Source of the DNA: Arthrobacter sp. SPG23
GTDB taxonomy: Bacteria > Actinomycetota > Actinomycetes > Actinomycetales > Micrococcaceae
Length of the DNA stretch: 61,187 nucleotides
Assembly (NCBI RefSeq): GCF_000876655.1
Contig: NZ_JYCN01000031.1
Span: 1-61,187 of the forward strand
Direction: 5' to 3'
In this document: piece by piece, positions 50,986 to 59,136 of the stretch
Numbering within the stretch: position 1 is the stretch's first letter
Layout: every line of letters starts with the position of its first letter
Made by a program: the position numbers and the translations under genes
Notes under the pieces: model-generated
The model's input: only the letters and a program-made list of their open reading frames with translations
What the model was told of the DNA's origin: nothing
Databases searched by the model: none

Positions 50986-52521
50986 ATGCCTGCCCCTTTG
51001 CCTGAACCCGCTGCGCCCGACCTCGTCCTTGCCTCCGTCCGGCAGCCCGGCGGGACGGACTGCTTGGACATTCACATTGCCCGGGGCGTTGTCACCCGGA
51101 TAACGGCCGCGGATGGGCAGCGGAGCGGCGCGCGCACCGTTGACTTCGGCGGCCGGTACGCCATCCCGGGCCTCTGGGATGAGCATGTGCACATGACCCA
51201 GTGGGCCATGGCCGCCAACCGCATCGACCTGTCGCACGCCGCGTCGGCGAGTGACGCCGTCGACGTCGTCCGTTCCCGTATCGCCGGCAGTGGCCTCCGC
51301 GTTGCGGTGCACAACCAGAACGACGGCGGCAGCGGCCCGACGCTGGTGGGCGTCGGCTTCCGTGACGCCGTCTGGGCGGACGTTCCCAGCCTGGCGATGC
51401 TCGACGCCGTGACGCAGGGCCGTCCTGCGGCGCTCATCAGCCATGACCTGCACTGCGTCTGGCTGAACAGCGCCGCAGCGAAACTCTACGGGGTGGAAGT
51501 GGACGCCGGCGGCCTGCTGCGGGAGGAACCGGCCTTTGCCCTGACCCGGGAGCTCGGCCGGCTGCCTGATCCGGTGGTTGACGCCTGGGTTGGCGAGGCT
51601 GCACGGAAGGCTGCCGCCCGCGGGGTGGTGGGGATCGTGGACTTTGAGATGACCTGGAACCGCGACGTGTGGCTTCAGCGGGTCGGCGCAGGCTTCGGTT
51701 CCCTGCGGGTGGAGGCGGGGGTCTATCCGGAACACCTGGACCGGGCGCAGCAGCAGGCTATGCGGACCGGGCAGGACATTCCGGGCGGGAACGGCCTGCT
51801 CAGGGTTGGGCCGCTCAAAGTGCTGATCGACGGTTCGCTGAACACCCGGACCGCGTACTGCGTGGACCCCTATCCGCACGGCGGGCGGGGCCTGCTCACC
51901 GTCAGCGAACCGGAACTGCTGGCGCTGCTCATCCGGGCCAGGGACGCCGGCTTCGTTCCGGCAGTCCACGCGATCGGCGACGCAGCGAACCAGGTGGCGC
52001 TGGACGCCTTCGAGGCCGCCGGCGTCCGGGGACGGATCGAACATGCCCAGTTCGTCCGGCAGGAGGACTTCGCCCGCTTTGGCCGGCTGGGCCTGACGGC
52101 GAGCGTCCAGCCGGCGCATGCCCTCGACGACCGCGACGCCGCCGACGCCAACTGGGGCGACCGCACCGACCGGGCGTTCCCGCTGCGGTCGCTGCTGGCT
52201 GCCGGGGCCACGCTGGCGCTGGGTTCGGACGCTCCGGTGGCGCCCCTGGATCCATGGACCGCGATGTCCGCCGCGACCACGAGGGCCGGCCGGGACGGAC
52301 GCGGACCGTGGCACCCCGAGCAGGCCATCACCCGGGAGGAAGCCCTGGCGGCGTCCGCCCGCGGACGGAGCCGGATCAAAGTGGGCGACCCGGCGGACAT
52401 CGCAGTGCTCGACGTCGACCCGCTCGCCGTTTCAGACGAGGTGTTCGCGTCGATGCCGGTGGCGGCGACGCTGGTTGCCGGCAGGTTCACGTACGACGAC
52501 GACGGGACGGTTGCGTCCTAA
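50986..52521 (+). CDS. amidohydrolase family protein (YtcJ-like)
   Basis: A 511-aa metal-dependent hydrolase. The first metal motif is GLWDEHVHMTQWAM (HxH near 67), the middle contains FVPAVHAIGDAANQVALDAFEAAG and IEHAQFV, and the end has LGSDAPVAPLDPW with the catalytic Asp. The terminal VGDPADIAVLDVDPL is typical of the amidohydrolase beta-domain. It is an imidazolone/N-acyl-type hydrolase with unknown substrate, cytoplasmic. It is probably co-transcribed with the gene upstream. Confidence 0.92.
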   Translation: MPAPLPEPAAPDLVLASVRQPGGTDCLDIHIARGVVTRITAADGQRSGARTVDFGGRYAIPGLWDEHVHMTQWAMAANRIDLSHAASASDAVDVVRSRIAGSGLRVAVHNQNDGGSGPTLVGVGFRDAVWADVPSLAMLDAVTQGRPAALISHDLHCVWLNSAAAKLYGVEVDAGGLLREEPAFALTRELGRLPDPVVDAWVGEAARKAAARGVVGIVDFEMTWNRDVWLQRVGAGFGSLRVEAGVYPEHLDRAQQQAMRTGQDIPGGNGLLRVGPLKVLIDGSLNTRTAYCVDPYPHGGRGLLTVSEPELLALLIRARDAGFVPAVHAIGDAANQVALDAFEAAGVRGRIEHAQFVRQEDFARFGRLGLTASVQPAHALDDRDAADANWGDRTDRAFPLRSLLAAGATLALGSDAPVAPLDPWTAMSAATTRAGRDGRGPWHPEQAITREEALAASARGRSRIKVGDPADIAVLDVDPLAVSDEVFASMPVAATLVAGRFTYDDDGTVAS

Positions 52522-52623
52522 ACCTGACCAGCGCGAACGGACACTTGAGGCCCCAAGCTCCGCCCGCCGTCGTCGTTCTCCGGCTGCGCCGTCAGCAACT
52601 TACGGCGCGAACGCGGCTCATGC

Positions 52624-53130
52624 CTAGCCCTTGACCCGGGCCTGCACCAGGTTGGCGAACGGCAGGCGGCCGTACGCCTCCCGGAAGTCGGCGTGATACT
52701 TGGCCTCAGCCTGGTTAAGCCCGCCGGCGGGCAGCTCTTTCCAGGCGATGAGCAGGGACCTGGCGTTTGCGAGTTGCCAGATGAGCCGCCCGTCCCAGTG
52801 CCCGGGCGGCTTGCCGTTGCCAAAGTCGAGGAACTCCTGAATTTGCCGGCGCAGGCCGCGGTTGCCCTTGCTCCCCGGTCCGGCCTTTCCGACGTAGAGG
52901 ACCTCCGCGCCGTCCACCCATTCGGCAGCGAGCTTTTCCGTGGAGAGCGAAGGGTCCTTTTTCTTGAATACCCCGGCCGTGCTTTTCGCCAGGAACTGCA
53001 CCTGGAATCCGTCGGGCTGGAGGACGGCGAAGATACCTGGTGCCTGCGGAATCCGGTTGATGTCGACGTCAGCGATGGTCCTGAAACCGGCGAATCCGTC
53101 TTCCCGGAGCGCCCGTTTGGTGACCTGCAT
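52624..53130 (-). CDS. GIY-YIG-like protein of unknown function
   Basis: A 168-aa protein from ATG 53130 (AAGGAA upstream). PGIFAVLQPDGF (near 30), AEVLYVGKAGPGSKGNRGLRRQIQEFL (near 75-105) and WKELPAGGLNQAEAKYHADF (near 140) look like the GIY...YIG, catalytic Arg and late Glu pattern of the GIY-YIG superfamily (here GIF...YVG). It might be a nuclease, but the family also includes non-nuclease members. There are no neighbours to inform the role. Confidence 0.55.
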   Translation of the reverse strand: MQVTKRALREDGFAGFRTIADVDINRIPQAPGIFAVLQPDGFQVQFLAKSTAGVFKKKDPSLSTEKLAAEWVDGAEVLYVGKAGPGSKGNRGLRRQIQEFLDFGNGKPPGHWDGRLIWQLANARSLLIAWKELPAGGLNQAEAKYHADFREAYGRLPFANLVQARVKG

Positions 53131-53209
53131 GGAGGGGTTCCTTGGCTCGTGAACTCGTGGAACGGCGGGGGCCGCCAAAGAAACTCTAGCCGGATGGCGG
53201 CATCAAAGT

Positions 53210-53229
53210 TATAGTAAGTATGCTGATTA
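53210..53229. promoter_or_regulatory. imperfect dyad upstream of the SRPBCC stress-type gene
   Basis: TTATAGTAAGTATGCTGATT is AT-rich in GC-rich surroundings, with a TAAG-TATG-CTGATTA dyad about 60 bp before the start at 53291. A related sequence, ACTAAGCATCCTTGCTACC, occurs at 28478-28496 before another membrane/stress-type gene. Possibly a shared stress promoter element. Confidence 0.3.
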
Positions 53230-53290
53230 GTTGGCGAAACCATCGTGATCGCCAGGCAACGCACAACCCGTCCTAGTCAAAGGAGACACC

Positions 53291-54199
53291 ATGAGCACGA
53301 AGGTCGAGAAACGCATTCTGGTCAACGTCCCGGCAAGCACGGCGTACAACCAGTGGACCCAGTTCGAGGAATTTCCACACTTCATGGGTGGCGTGAAGAG
53401 CGTGACGCAGCTCAGCGACGACCGTCTTGAATGGGTGGCTGAGATTGCCGGTGTGCGCCGGCAGTGGGAGGCCAAGATCCTGGAGCAGGTCCCGGACCGC
53501 AAGGTCGCCTGGGCCGCAACTGAGGGCGCGACAAATGCAGGGGCTGTGACGTTCGAAGATGTGGGCGGCGGCCAGACCTCGGTGCAGTTGTCGCTCGAAT
53601 ACGAGCCGCACGGCGTCGTGGAGACCATCGGAGACAAACTCCATGTCGTCGACCGGCAGGTTGAGGGGGACCTGAAGAGGTTCAAGGACTTCATCGAGGA
53701 TGAGGGCTACGCGAGCGGCGCCTGGCGGGGAACCGTCAACGAAGGCGCCTCGACAGGGACGCCCGGAGTGGAGGCGGCCGCAGCTTCACGCGGCGATTCC
53801 GGCAAGGCCGGCGTCTCCGGAAAGGTCGCAGCCGGAGTCGGAGTCGCCGCGGCAGCGGCGGCAGGCGTGGCCGCGAGCATGCGGGACAAGGACGCGGAGC
53901 CCGCGCGCACCACGGCGCCCGTTTCAGGGACCCCCATCACCGCCGTACCGCCCACCAACGCTTCCGGCTATGTGGAACCCGCGGAAGCAGCTGGCACTGC
54001 ATCCGGCGTCGGTTCCGGTTCCGCGTTGAGTGACGACCGGATTGCGAAGCCGTTCGACCAGACCAACGGCCTGGTCGATTTCGAAGGCGACTCGGATGAG
54101 ACCGCCGACAGCGACACAAGAAGCGCCGCCGAGCGCAGGGACGAAGAGAACCGCGACGGCGGCCTTCCGCCCGCGGCTGGAAGCCTCGGCCAGCACTAG
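53291..54199 (+). CDS. SRPBCC (cyclase/dehydrase-like) protein with long tail
   Basis: A 302-aa protein from ATG 53291 (AAAGGAGAC upstream). Residues 1-150 are a START/polyketide-cyclase-like domain: VEKRILVNVPASTAYNQWTQFEEFPHFMGGVKSVTQL, then QWEAKILEQVPDRKVAWAATEGATNAGAVTFE and VEGDLKRFKDFIEDEG. Residues 150-302 are Ala/Gly/Ser-rich and then acidic, with no fold that I recognise. Such proteins are common in stress-induced gene sets of actinomycetes. The function is unknown. Confidence 0.85.
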   Translation: MSTKVEKRILVNVPASTAYNQWTQFEEFPHFMGGVKSVTQLSDDRLEWVAEIAGVRRQWEAKILEQVPDRKVAWAATEGATNAGAVTFEDVGGGQTSVQLSLEYEPHGVVETIGDKLHVVDRQVEGDLKRFKDFIEDEGYASGAWRGTVNEGASTGTPGVEAAAASRGDSGKAGVSGKVAAGVGVAAAAAAGVAASMRDKDAEPARTTAPVSGTPITAVPPTNASGYVEPAEAAGTASGVGSGSALSDDRIAKPFDQTNGLVDFEGDSDETADSDTRSAAERRDEENRDGGLPPAAGSLGQH

Positions 54200-54210
54200 G
54201 AGCGCAAGCA

Positions 54211-54256
54211 AGGGGCGTCGCCTCGGGTCCCGGGACCTGAGGCGAGGCCCCTTCTC
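54211..54256 (+). terminator. hairpin terminator after the SRPBCC gene
   Basis: An almost continuous stem, AAGGGGC..CGCCTC.GGTCC with GGACC.GAGGCG.GGCCCCTT, starting 12 nt past the stop. It is followed by CTCCATG rather than a T-run. Confidence 0.65.
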
Positions 54257-54299
54257 CATGACCACTTAAAATGTCGGTGGTCGCGGGGAAACTTAATGC

Positions 54300-55673
54300 A
54301 TGGACGGCGGTCAGGGACCTGAGCGGGTCTCGAATGCAACGGGCGGTGTGTCGGTCAGGGAAATGATCCGCACACTGGCTGACACGCGGCCGGCCGCGGA
54401 CAGCGCAGGGATGATCGACCAGCTCCGTGAACTTGAGGATCTGAAATCCGCTGCCGCTGCGCGGCAGGCCCGGATCGCGGTCGCGTTCGACCTAAAGCAG
54501 CGCAGGGAGCAGGCCAGCGCTGGCGTCCCCACCGAGCAGCTCGGTGCCGGTGTCGCTGCGCAGATCGCTCTCGCCCGGCGGGAATCACCGGCCAAAGGCA
54601 GTCGGCTCCTAGGCCTGGCGAGGGCGCTCGTCACCGAGATGCCGCACACCCTGGCCGGCCTGCAGTCGGGCCAGCTCAATGAATGGCGAGCCACACTTCT
54701 GCTGCGTGAGACTGCCTGCCTGTCCGCGGCTGACCGCAGTGCCGTCGACGAGGAGTTGGCGTCCGACGTCGGGACGTTCAGCGGGGCGGGCGACCGTGCC
54801 GTCATCGCAGCAGCACGGTCCGCCGCCTATCGGCGAGATCCGAGGTCCGTTGCCGACCGCGCCAGCCACGCCGCCGCCGAGCGCCACGTCAGTTTTCGGC
54901 CGGCGCCTGACACCATGTGCTACGTGACGGCGTTCCTCCCGGTCGCCGAGGGTGTGGCCGTCCATGCTGCACTCAGCGGGCACGCCGATACCTTCCGATC
55001 CGACGGCGATGCACGTTCCCGGGGCCAGCTCATGGCAGATGCCCTGGTTGAACGCGTCACGGGAACGGAAGGTGGAGTCAGCGGCGTCGAGATCCAGCTC
55101 GTCATGACCGACCGCACGTTGTTTCAGGGAGACAGTGAACCGGCCCGGCTTGCGGGCTACGGAGTTGTCCCTGGGGGGTGGGCGCGGAAGATCGTTGCCC
55201 GGGATCAGGACAAGCCCATGAACCTGTGGCTCCGGCGGCTTTATACCGCACCGCGAACCGGGGAACTCGTGGCGATGGAGTCGAGGGCAAGGCTCTTCCC
55301 GCCGGGACTTCGCCGCTTCATCCAAGTGCGGGACCATATCTGCCGTACGCCCTAGTGCGACGCCCCGATCCGGCAGTTGGACCACGTCTTCCCCTGGCAT
55401 AGCGGCGGAGCGACGAAGCAAGGTAACGGCGCGGGGCTTTGTGAAGCCTGCAACCACGCCAAGGAAGCCCCGGGGTGGAGCGCCCACCCCCGTCCAGGAC
55501 CCCGGCACACACTCCAACTGACAACACCTACGGGGCACGGCTACCAGTCCACAGCCCCGCCGTTGCCGGGACATGAGCTTCCCGAAAGAGCAGCATCCCG
55601 CCACCGCCGTGAACTCCGGCACCGGGCCAAGGCGCTCAAGCGCGTCAGGACAAGGGCCGCGGCCGCTGCGTGA
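54300..55673 (+). pseudogene. DUF222/HNH endonuclease gene with in-frame TAG
   Basis: One continuous frame from ATG 54300 to the TGA at 55671-55673, broken only by TAG at 55353-55355. The first part (351 codons) is the DUF222 domain: MIDQLRELEDLKSAAAARQARIAVAFD, LAGLQSGQLNEWRATLLLRETACLS and a run ending FIQVRDHICRTP. After the stop the same frame continues with the HNH nuclease, CDAPIRQLDHVFPWHSGGATKQGNGAGLCEACNHAKEAPGW. The residue at the stop is Trp in family members (RTPWCDAPIR), so a single TGG-to-TAG change explains it. Intact relatives are about 450-500 aa and very numerous in Arthrobacter. A sequencing error or readthrough is possible. Confidence 0.88.
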
Positions 55674-55691
55674 GGGGGCGGCGGGTTATCC

Positions 55692-55749
55692 GGCTGACGC
55701 GCGCGCTAATCAGCGGGCTGACGCGCGCCTGAATCACCGCGCCTGAATC
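55692..55749. repeat. short direct repeats after the HNH gene
   Basis: GGCTGACGCGCGC occurs at 55692-55704 and 55716-55728 (period 24), and GCGCCTGAATC at 55725-55735 and 55739-55749 (period 14). They lie just past the HNH gene stop. They may be slippage products. Confidence 0.7.
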
Positions 55750-55775
55750 GCAAAAGACCGCCTTAAACAACAAAG

Positions 55776-55866
55776 ACCTGCAGGTACCTTCGCGATCTCG
55801 CTATGAGACGGCCCGGACATTCGCATGTCCCGAACGGCCCGCGTTATCTGAACGGTTACCTGCAGG
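55776..55866. repeat. nested inverted repeat in a 372-bp gene-free stretch
   Basis: The outer arms ACCTGCAGGTACC (55776-55788) and GGTTACCTGCAGG (55854-55866) are near-perfect inverted copies. An inner hairpin GGACAT/ATGTCC with loop TCGC lies at 55815-55830. The stretch 55674-56045 otherwise holds no gene. It could be a small mobile element remnant, a structured RNA or a terminator. Confidence 0.6.
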
Positions 55867-56045
55867 CGCTTTAAGCGTACGCCCGGGCGGCCCTCCTGAA
55901 AATAGGTCGGGAGCCTCTTGCCGTGAAGCCCGGATGCGGTGCGGTAACCACCTCCTTTGGAAATCCGCTGAACATCAACCCCGGCCAAAAGCGTAGAGTG
56001 GAACCAGACGCCTGATTCTGGACGCCGTGTGCTGAGGGAGAAATC

Positions 56046-56663
56046 GTGACGATTGACTGGGACGAAAAAAAGGCCCTGCTGCAGGAACCGAACATCGCTG
56101 CTGTAACCCAGCTTTGCGACGAACTCATGGAAAAGAAGCCGGGATCCGTAGTCCCGTACATCGACCCCGTCCATGACGAGGACGAATGCAGGATCGTCAG
56201 TCTCCATGTCAGCCCGGGCAAAGGCACCGAATCGGGCTTCGTGTCGCATTTCAACGACGATGAAGCAGCCCGGCGGGCCACGTCAATCTACGAGATCGTG
56301 GAACTCGACCCCCGGTACGTCATGCCGTGGAACGCCTACCCCTGGGTACGCGATCCCGATCTCCCCTCCGCCCTCAACGTCCAGGAAAAGACGGACGGCC
56401 TCCGTCCCTTCCGCCAGTTCCTGAAGATCAACAGGCGCGTCTCGGCCATCATCGCCCATGGCACGGACGCCCAGACCTTCCTGACCCTCTTCGAGAAGAC
56501 GTACCACCAGTCCCTGAAGAACTCCGGAATCAAAATCTACAAGGCCAGCGCCCTCGGCGGCCGGGCCTTCGCGGTTTCAGCGAACAAGCAGGAAGAACTG
56601 CTGAGCAAGAGCGTCGAGATCTACCGGGACGCGATGCAGCGCGCCGGGATCCAGCACCTCTAG
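56046..56663 (+). CDS. uracil-DNA-glycosylase-like protein
   Basis: A 205-aa protein from GTG 56046 with GAGGGAGA upstream. VMPWNAYPWVRD (near 98-109) resembles the NxxPW substrate loop of the uracil-DNA glycosylase fold. SAIIAHGTDAQTFLTLFEKTYH (near 135) resembles the following strand-helix. It could be a DNA-repair or nucleic-acid-binding enzyme. I recognise no finer family. It is convergent with hipA, with 6 nt between the stops. Confidence 0.55.
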   Translation: MTIDWDEKKALLQEPNIAAVTQLCDELMEKKPGSVVPYIDPVHDEDECRIVSLHVSPGKGTESGFVSHFNDDEAARRATSIYEIVELDPRYVMPWNAYPWVRDPDLPSALNVQEKTDGLRPFRQFLKINRRVSAIIAHGTDAQTFLTLFEKTYHQSLKNSGIKIYKASALGGRAFAVSANKQEELLSKSVEIYRDAMQRAGIQHL

Positions 56664-56669
56664 TCATTC

Positions 56670-57899
56670 CTACGCTTCCAGCAGCCTGCGCCGGTGCCTG
56701 AGCTCCTTGAGCCACTGCCTGGTGACCATCGACGAAAACGGTGAGGCGCCGTCGTCGTTCGTTCCGGTAAAAGCTGTACCCGCCTCAAGGTCGGCCACCA
56801 GCGGACCCGACGCCTTCAATCCCAGCTCCAGCACCTGCACGGCGGCGCGTTCCGCCAGCCCCAGCCCGGCGGCCCATGCCAGGAAATGCTTCCGCGAGAT
56901 CCCGGTCCGTTTGCCGTCCAAGGTCAGGGCGAGCGTTTTGTCCCCGTAAACCACTGTGGAGGGGATGTCGTAGACCGGCGCGATGGACCACTCCCCCGAC
57001 GGCTGCTGCACCATCGACACATTCTTGGCGTGGAGATCGCCGTTCCCGCTCAGCCAGGCGAACGCTGCCTGGATGGCCAGGTTCCGCAGGGCCGGCAGCG
57101 GCGCCGCGCAGTACTCCGCCAGGGCGCGGCACACCTGCCCGTACGCCACGTTGTACTTGTCCGCGGGATACAGCCCCAGCACCTGCGCACCGTCCTCGAC
57201 AGCGAGCCGCTGCACCGCGCCGTGTGCACCGCCGGCCAGCGGGATCCGGTCGAACCGCTCCACCAGGAGCCCCGGCCGGCCTTCGACATCCCGGATCAGC
57301 CGGACCTTGCTCAGCGGAATCCTCAGTTTGGCGGCATAACGGAACATCACCAGCTCGTTCTCCACCACATGCGGGAACTCCGGCGCATTGAGCTTGAGGA
57401 TGTAGCGCCTGCCTGCACTGGCCACGGGCATGGAGATCATCCCGGCGGAGAGCTTGTCCTGCACCCCCGCGAGGGCCACGGGGTCGATCAGCCCGGAGTC
57501 GCCCAGAAGCGCGTCGAAATCGACCGGCGCCTTGGGGTTCAGCTCGACGGCGTGTTCGTCCGGGTCCAGCGGCTCACCATGGCCAACGATCTGCACATCG
57601 CCCACCGGGTTGGCCCCGGCGGCGATCAGGAGCGAGAGTTCGTCATCAACGCTGGTCTTCACCGATCGCCGCAGCGCATTCAGCCGCCTGCCCTCCGGCA
57701 GGAGGCCGGTGAAGTACGGCGGCGCGGCCCCCGCCGCGGACAGAACCGGCTCGGTGCCCAGCGGCAGCGAACTGGCGACGGCGGGACCTCCCCCCGCGAG
57801 GTACGCCGGCAGGTAGCTGAACCTGGTGCCGCCATCGTGCCGCTCCAGCCGGGCGGCCAGCACGCCTGCCTTGTAAATATCTGCGACGCGGTGCCTCAT
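56670..57899 (-). CDS. hipA: HipA-type serine/threonine kinase toxin
   Basis: A 409-aa HipA-like protein. The N-terminal subdomain has FTGLLPEGRRLNAL (near 67-80). VQDKLSAGM and KLNAPEFPHVVENELVMFRYAAKL form the ATP-binding half, and the catalytic loop GNGDLHAKNVSM (about 284-295) has the Asp and Asn needed for Mg-ATP. The activation region YDIPSTVVYGDKTLALTLDGK follows. In E. coli HipA phosphorylates glutamyl-tRNA synthetase and causes growth arrest. Its start overlaps hipB (ATGA). All key residues look intact. Confidence 0.93.
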   Translation of the reverse strand: MRHRVADIYKAGVLAARLERHDGGTRFSYLPAYLAGGGPAVASSLPLGTEPVLSAAGAAPPYFTGLLPEGRRLNALRRSVKTSVDDELSLLIAAGANPVGDVQIVGHGEPLDPDEHAVELNPKAPVDFDALLGDSGLIDPVALAGVQDKLSAGMISMPVASAGRRYILKLNAPEFPHVVENELVMFRYAAKLRIPLSKVRLIRDVEGRPGLLVERFDRIPLAGGAHGAVQRLAVEDGAQVLGLYPADKYNVAYGQVCRALAEYCAAPLPALRNLAIQAAFAWLSGNGDLHAKNVSMVQQPSGEWSIAPVYDIPSTVVYGDKTLALTLDGKRTGISRKHFLAWAAGLGLAERAAVQVLELGLKASGPLVADLEAGTAFTGTNDDGASPFSSMVTRQWLKELRHRRRLLEA

Positions 57900-58210
57900 G
57901 ACCGGCCCTCGGGCAACCGCTTGACGGCGGCGGATCCGCCCTCAGCGGTGCGCGGGCCGTTATGTGCGCGGGCTCCGTCAATGGCGCGGGCCGCGGGGCG
58001 CGCCCGAGTGGTCAGCCGAAGCTCCAGGCCTAGCGTCTCCAGCAGCGCCAGAAGCGAGTCCAGCTGCACGCTGCGCTTCCCCTGTTCCACGAAACGGACG
58101 AAGCGCTCCGACACCCCGGCAAGGTGGGCGAGGTCGTACTGCGTCAGCCGCAGGGCTGCGCGCCTGGCTCTGACCTCGCCCGCGAGCCGGTCAGCAAACT
58201 CCTCTGTCAT
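57896..58210 (-). CDS. hipB: HipB-type XRE antitoxin/regulator
   Basis: A 104-aa protein from ATG 58210 (GGAAGG upstream). The XRE helix-turn-helix is LTQYDLAHLAGVSERFVRFVEQGKRSVQLDSLLALLETLGLEL (about 22-66). The C-terminal tail (about 75-104) is basic and probably contacts HipA. It overlaps hipA by 4 nt. It should repress the operon by binding a dyad upstream; AACG-TAC-CGTT (58235-58245) is a candidate. Confidence 0.9.
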   Translation of the reverse strand: MTEEFADRLAGEVRARRAALRLTQYDLAHLAGVSERFVRFVEQGKRSVQLDSLLALLETLGLELRLTTRARPAARAIDGARAHNGPRTAEGGSAAVKRLPEGRS

Positions 58211-58362
58211 GCCCGAACCTTCCGATAGGCACGAACGTACCGTTTCTGCTCTAATTCCAGCATAGGGTCCTCGGCCCGACCCGGTAAAGGGGGAAATCGG
58301 AATGAACGTGCCGAATACCCGTGGTGCGGGCCCGCTCGGCCTTGCAGCGGCCCGGCTCACAG

Positions 58363-58391
58363 TTGACACCCCGTGTGACCCGTGCCATATT
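58363..58391 (+). promoter_or_regulatory. promoter of the GntR gene, possibly leaderless
   Basis: TTGACA (58363-58368), 17 nt, CATATT (58386-58391). The GTG at 58398 starts 7 nt after the -10, so transcription and translation could start together. Confidence 0.6.
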
Positions 58392-58397
58392 TTAAGC

Positions 58398-59093
58398 GTG
58401 AACCTGTCAGACAGCCGGACAGCAGGACAGCCCCTCGCCCGCCTTAGCGCAGCAGAAGCCGTCTTCAACGTCCTCCGCACCGACATCGAGTCCGGCAAGC
58501 TCGAAATCGGTGCCAAACTGAGCTCCGAAGCCACGCTCTCCCAGCAATACGGGGTGAGCCGTTCCGTGGTCCGTGAAGCGCTGCGCTCCTGCAACGCCCT
58601 GGGCCTCACCACCACCAAAACCGGCCGCGGCACGTTTGTGGTGGCCAACCGGGTAGCCAAGGACCTGGTCCTCGGCCAGTACTCGGCCCTGGACCTCACG
58701 GAAGCCCGCCCGCACATCGAAGTCCCGGCCGCCGGCCTGGCCGCCGAGCGCCGGACGGCCGAAGAACTGGAAGGGCTGCGGGATATTGTGGCCGCCATGG
58801 CCGCCGAGGACGACCCCGAAGCCTGGGTGGCCCTCGACTCCAGCTTCCACGCAGCCATCGCCCGGGCCAGCCACAACAAGGTGTTCGAAAACGTGGTCTC
58901 CGACATCCGCGACGCCCTGGCGCACCAATCCGAAACCCTCAACATGGTGGCCGACCGTCAGCACGCCTCGGACCAGGAACACCAGCGGATCCTGGCCGCC
59001 ATCGAATCCGGCGATGCCGCCGAGGCCAGCGCCGCAATGCAGGAACACCTGCATGCCGTCGGCGTCGCCCTCGACTCCATCCTCAGCCAATAA
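58398..59093 (+). CDS. GntR/FCD regulator of asparagine catabolism
   Basis: A 231-aa protein. I chose the GTG at 58398, just after the promoter, over an upstream ATG at 58302 whose extra residues would overlap it. The GntR domain is AEAVFNVLRTDIESGKLEIGAKLSSEATLSQQYGVSRSVVREALRSCNALGLTTTKTGRGTFVV, followed by an FCD domain (DLTEARPHIEVPAAGLAAERRTAEE...SSFHAAIARASHNKVFENVV) with its His residues. It precedes an asparaginase and aspartase in the same direction. Confidence 0.9.
   Translation: MNLSDSRTAGQPLARLSAAEAVFNVLRTDIESGKLEIGAKLSSEATLSQQYGVSRSVVREALRSCNALGLTTTKTGRGTFVVANRVAKDLVLGQYSALDLTEARPHIEVPAAGLAAERRTAEELEGLRDIVAAMAAEDDPEAWVALDSSFHAAIARASHNKVFENVVSDIRDALAHQSETLNMVADRQHASDQEHQRILAAIESGDAAEASAAMQEHLHAVGVALDSILSQ
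58404..58414. promoter_or_regulatory. possible GntR operator at the 5' end of its gene
   Basis: CTGTCAGACAG, a perfect CTGTC/GACAG dyad 6 bp inside the regulator gene. Bound protein could block its own transcription. Low certainty. Confidence 0.35.
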
Positions 59094-59136
59094 CCGCAAC
59101 ACCCGACCGACGCCAGTCACCGATCCCAAGGACTCC

